The position numbers and the translations under genes were made by a program. A DNA stretch of 64,000 bases from Gymnogyps californianus (lineage: Eukaryota > Chordata > Aves > Accipitriformes > Cathartidae): the NCBI RefSeq assembly GCF_018139145.2, contig NC_059477.1, positions 14,433,522-14,497,521 on the forward strand, written 5' to 3'. This document shows, in pieces, positions 61,222 through 64,000 of the stretch. The notes beneath the pieces are model-generated. The model ran no database searches. It was not told where the DNA came from and saw only the letters and a list, made by a program, of their open reading frames with translations. Numbering within the stretch: the stretch's first letter is position 1; the number at the start of each line of letters is the position of its first letter.

Positions 61222-64000
61222 CTTGTTCCTAAGCATATAATTGCAGTTGTGTTATTTCACTGGCTTCTTGTTCTGATGGTCTTGTCTGATCGCTTGGTCT
61301 GATACAGCAAGGATTGTATTTCTGTTCTGCATATTGAACCTCTGCTTCGTTTCTCAGTAGAGTTGTATAGGGTATTCCACTGACTTTTTATCAAATGTAA
61401 TTTTTGAAATGGATTTAAGTTGCAGAAATCTCCAGGCATCAAAAATGTCATCAAGAGATCTGTTGTTTAAAATCAAACCACAATTTCTGTGGGAAACTTA
61501 GAAATAGATTAGAGTGGGTTTTTTTCCCCTTATCACTTCCTTAACTCTAGAAAAGTAAAAGTGGATGAAATACAAGCTAAGACACCAGCTCTAAATGCTT
61601 TAACTCTTCAGGCCTTCTGCATTCTAAAAGTTGTGGTAAAAGAAGCAACTTAAAGGGCAAGACCAACAAAGGCAGCTGCTACAAAGTTGTTCTATTGCTG
61701 TCACTGCTGAATTGAAGAGGCATAGGGAAACAAAGAACAAGATCTGGGGGGTGGGGTGGGTTGGGAATCAATATTGCAGAGTAAGCCAACTTAGAAATCA
61801 GTGGTGTTTTTACCTGACTTGCAAGCATGGAGGCTATGCCTGCAGTACCAAAGCAGTCGTGGTTCTTCGGTTGTCCCTAACAAGATAACTTTCCCTCGCA
61901 CAGATCAAGGCTCCTTGGAGCAGATATACATACGCATGTGCCAGCAGGGAAAGTGAAACAAGGAGACTCAAGCTGTTCTTTAAATATCAAATCAGTCCTT
62001 GACTCTCAAAGTACCGCTAAATAATGTTCTACTTTCTGCCTTTGTTTGTGGCTCGCTCTGTCTCTGAGAGCTGTTACTTAGGAGAGGAGGGTGCTGCTAT
62101 AAAAGCTTTGTAGCTGGGGGAGTACTTATTCTTGTATTACTTGGGACCTTGGGGCAGTGTCTAGATTTTGGCATGCTTTCTGTGCACAGTGGTAGTTAGA
62201 CACTGTTCTAAGTAACTGATTTCATACCTTGAGCTTGTGAAAACACCTCTGTGTGTTTATCCCACGAGATCCTACGTGAAAAATGCTGCAGCCTGGAATC
62301 TGGCTCACACCAGCAGCAGACTTCCTTCTCTTTCCAGTGGTGGAAGAATGAACCTGGTGAAAACAATGGGCTAACAGAAGACAGCTAACGCTTCTAAATG
62401 CAGGAATTGCTATAGTACTTTTTTTTTGGTGGATGTAGAACACTTTTTTTCTTTAAACTTAACTTACAAAGCTCCAGGTCAGGTTCAGGCTTTAAACCTG
62501 TGCATGTCTTTGGCACTAGCAACAGCAACCACCAGCAGCTGCTTCGGGCCATGGACGTTAGGAGCTCTTTATCACTTCTGCTTGCATCAAACTTCCTAAC
62601 TGGAAAAGATGCAGGCGGTCTGTGGTCCAGAAGTGGTATGCAGACTGTAATCTGGAAATGACACATTTATCATTACAGCTCTCATGAATGAGGCCTGAAG
62701 GTCTTGTGCTTCATCCCTGGCGTGTCTCTCACGTGTTTTGAGCTAAGTTCCTCGTTTGGCTCTGGACTCGGCCTGAGAGTTGCTGCTCTAAAACACTTGC
62801 TTACAACTATCCTCAGAAGCCACATGGTGTCACTAAAACAGTACTTACGCAGCTGGCTGGGAATTTGCAGTCTGAAACTAGAGTTGAAGTCCCTTCGAGG
62901 GAAGGAAGACAGCACCTTTAATTAAAAACAGAACACTGTATGAGCTTTAATGTGCCAGATGTGGCTTTTTCTGTCGTATCAACTGGGTGAGCAACGGTTG
63001 AAAAAAATTATGAGCTCTCCCCACTCTCTCTCTGGCTCTAGTTTTTGGAGTGTGGCTCTAAGTTCTCACCGCTCCTCTTCCTTTTCCTCCCCGCTGGTGT
63101 TTCCTTCTCTCTGAGCTCTTCTGTGGTCACTGTATGTTAGGCTCCCTCCTGGCTGGAGCTGGCAGAAAGCAGCGTGCTGGTGCTTGGGCTTGTGAGTGCA
63201 TGTGACTTAGCCCATGGGGAAAGCCTGCTACCTGGCTGTGCTCGGCCCTCGCAAGAGGCTGCAGCTTGCAATACTGAGAGCCTTAGCAGCTTGTGTTGTT
63301 GCCATAGTAGGAACATGCTCAAAAAGCCTGCTTAAATAGCACAGAATAAAGCCCAGTGTAGTACAGAATAAAGCCTAGTGCAGCAACCTACACACTTTTA
63401 AGAAGGGGACTTTGCTCCAGGCCTTGCTTTGACGACAGGAAAAGTTTTGTACTTTTAAAACAAATCAGTTTAATTGCATCTCTTCCTAATTGTTTAGCAG
63501 CTTTCATTGTCTGTTTTCCCATTGCTGCTGTTACAGCCCATAGCCTTCCTGTGAGAGCAGGCATGTGCGAGAAGAGACCAGGCCTGGCTTCTTTTGCTGT
63601 GTTGCTGTTGCACAGCAGCTGTATGCAAACCCGAAGGAGTATGTTTGAAGGCTGAAGCAATGCTACTGCCCATAAGTAAATACTTGTGGAGAAAAGCGTG
63701 AGATGACACTGGCAGCTCAGGGAAGTGCCTTGCCCCTGACCTGCAGAGCTGAGCTCTTGGTGGCCCCTCCCCAGCTCAGCAAGTGGCACCCCCTCAAGGG
63801 GACACCCTCTCCTCTGACTGCTACTGGGGTGTGGGCACTCCTTTAGATTCAGAAGACCAGACCCAGGAATATTGCAGTTAGGCCACCACCACAAGCACGT
63901 TAGTTCTGGTTGCTTTTTAAGCTACAGTGTTTAGGGGCAGGCACCAACCGTGAGAACATAACTCAGCTGAAACCTACAGCCTGTTCCTGCTGGGCAGTGC
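61222..64000. other. 3' flank of METTL21A towards expected CREB1
   Basis: No supported coding gene. In amniotes CREB1 lies next with its 3' end facing METTL21A; no CREB1 coding exon is recognisable on the minus strand, though part of its long 3'UTR could lie here. A 22-bp tandem duplication with two AATAAA hexamers sits at 63339-63382. Confidence 0.55.
63339..63382 (+). repeat. 22-bp tandem duplication carrying two AATAAA hexamers
   Basis: Units 63339-63360 and 63361-63382 differ at three positions and share acagaataaagcc. Each carries a plus-strand AATAAA (63345-63350 and 63367-63372), so the pair could act as a distal METTL21A poly(A) site. Confidence 0.85.

Noticed and set aside
61222..64000. 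CREB1 coding sequence on the minus strand
   Set aside because: Expected by synteny, but no basic-leucine-zipper or other CREB1 segment was found in minus-strand frames. Its exons must lie beyond the window.

Overview
This window is vertebrate nuclear DNA and looks avian. Its genes have long introns with GT/AG boundaries. Three GC-rich CpG-island promoters sit in an AT-rich background. Repeats are sparse, and the two clear transposon copies are truncated CR1 LINEs, the typical sauropsid element. Three protein-coding genes can be reconstructed completely: FZD5 (+), CCNYL1 (-) and METTL21A (+). Their order and relative orientation match the amniote PLEKHM3-FZD5-CCNYL1-METTL21A-CREB1 block (human 2q33). 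A crocodilian or turtle cannot be strictly excluded, but the compactness and low repeat load favour a bird.

Layout. 1-1.3 kb: upstream flank without a gene. 1.3-3.3 kb: CpG island over the FZD5 5' region and the start of its single coding exon (2594-4342). 4.3-7.3 kb: probable FZD5 3'UTR. 7.3-10.7 kb: gap between convergent 3' ends. 10.7-45.4 kb: CCNYL1 on the minus strand, ten coding exons (12389-45370), with a 13.6 kb first intron holding two CR1 fragments. 44.5-45.9 kb: CCNYL1 CpG island, which ends abruptly at a roughly 100 bp A+T block. 46.0-57.5 kb: intergenic, no supported gene. 57.5-58.5 kb: METTL21A CpG island. 58.3-61.2 kb: METTL21A, three coding exons. 61.2-64 kb: 3' flank towards the expected CREB1, whose coding sequence is not in the window.

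Functional links. FZD5 is a Wnt receptor. CCNYL1 is a membrane-anchored cyclin whose family activates CDK14/CDK16, and the cyclin Y-CDK14 complex phosphorylates LRP6, so two neighbours act at the same Wnt receptor complex. METTL21A methylates Hsp70-family chaperones and has no evident tie to the other two. I see no sign that the three are co-regulated.

No previously undescribed system was found. The points most worth a second look are an in-frame upstream ATG in a strong context ahead of FZD5, an 18-bp tandem repeat that makes up the FZD5 signal-peptide core, symmetric small exons in CCNYL1, an 11-C run next to a CCNYL1 splice acceptor, and a possible ancient MIR-like SINE inside METTL21A.
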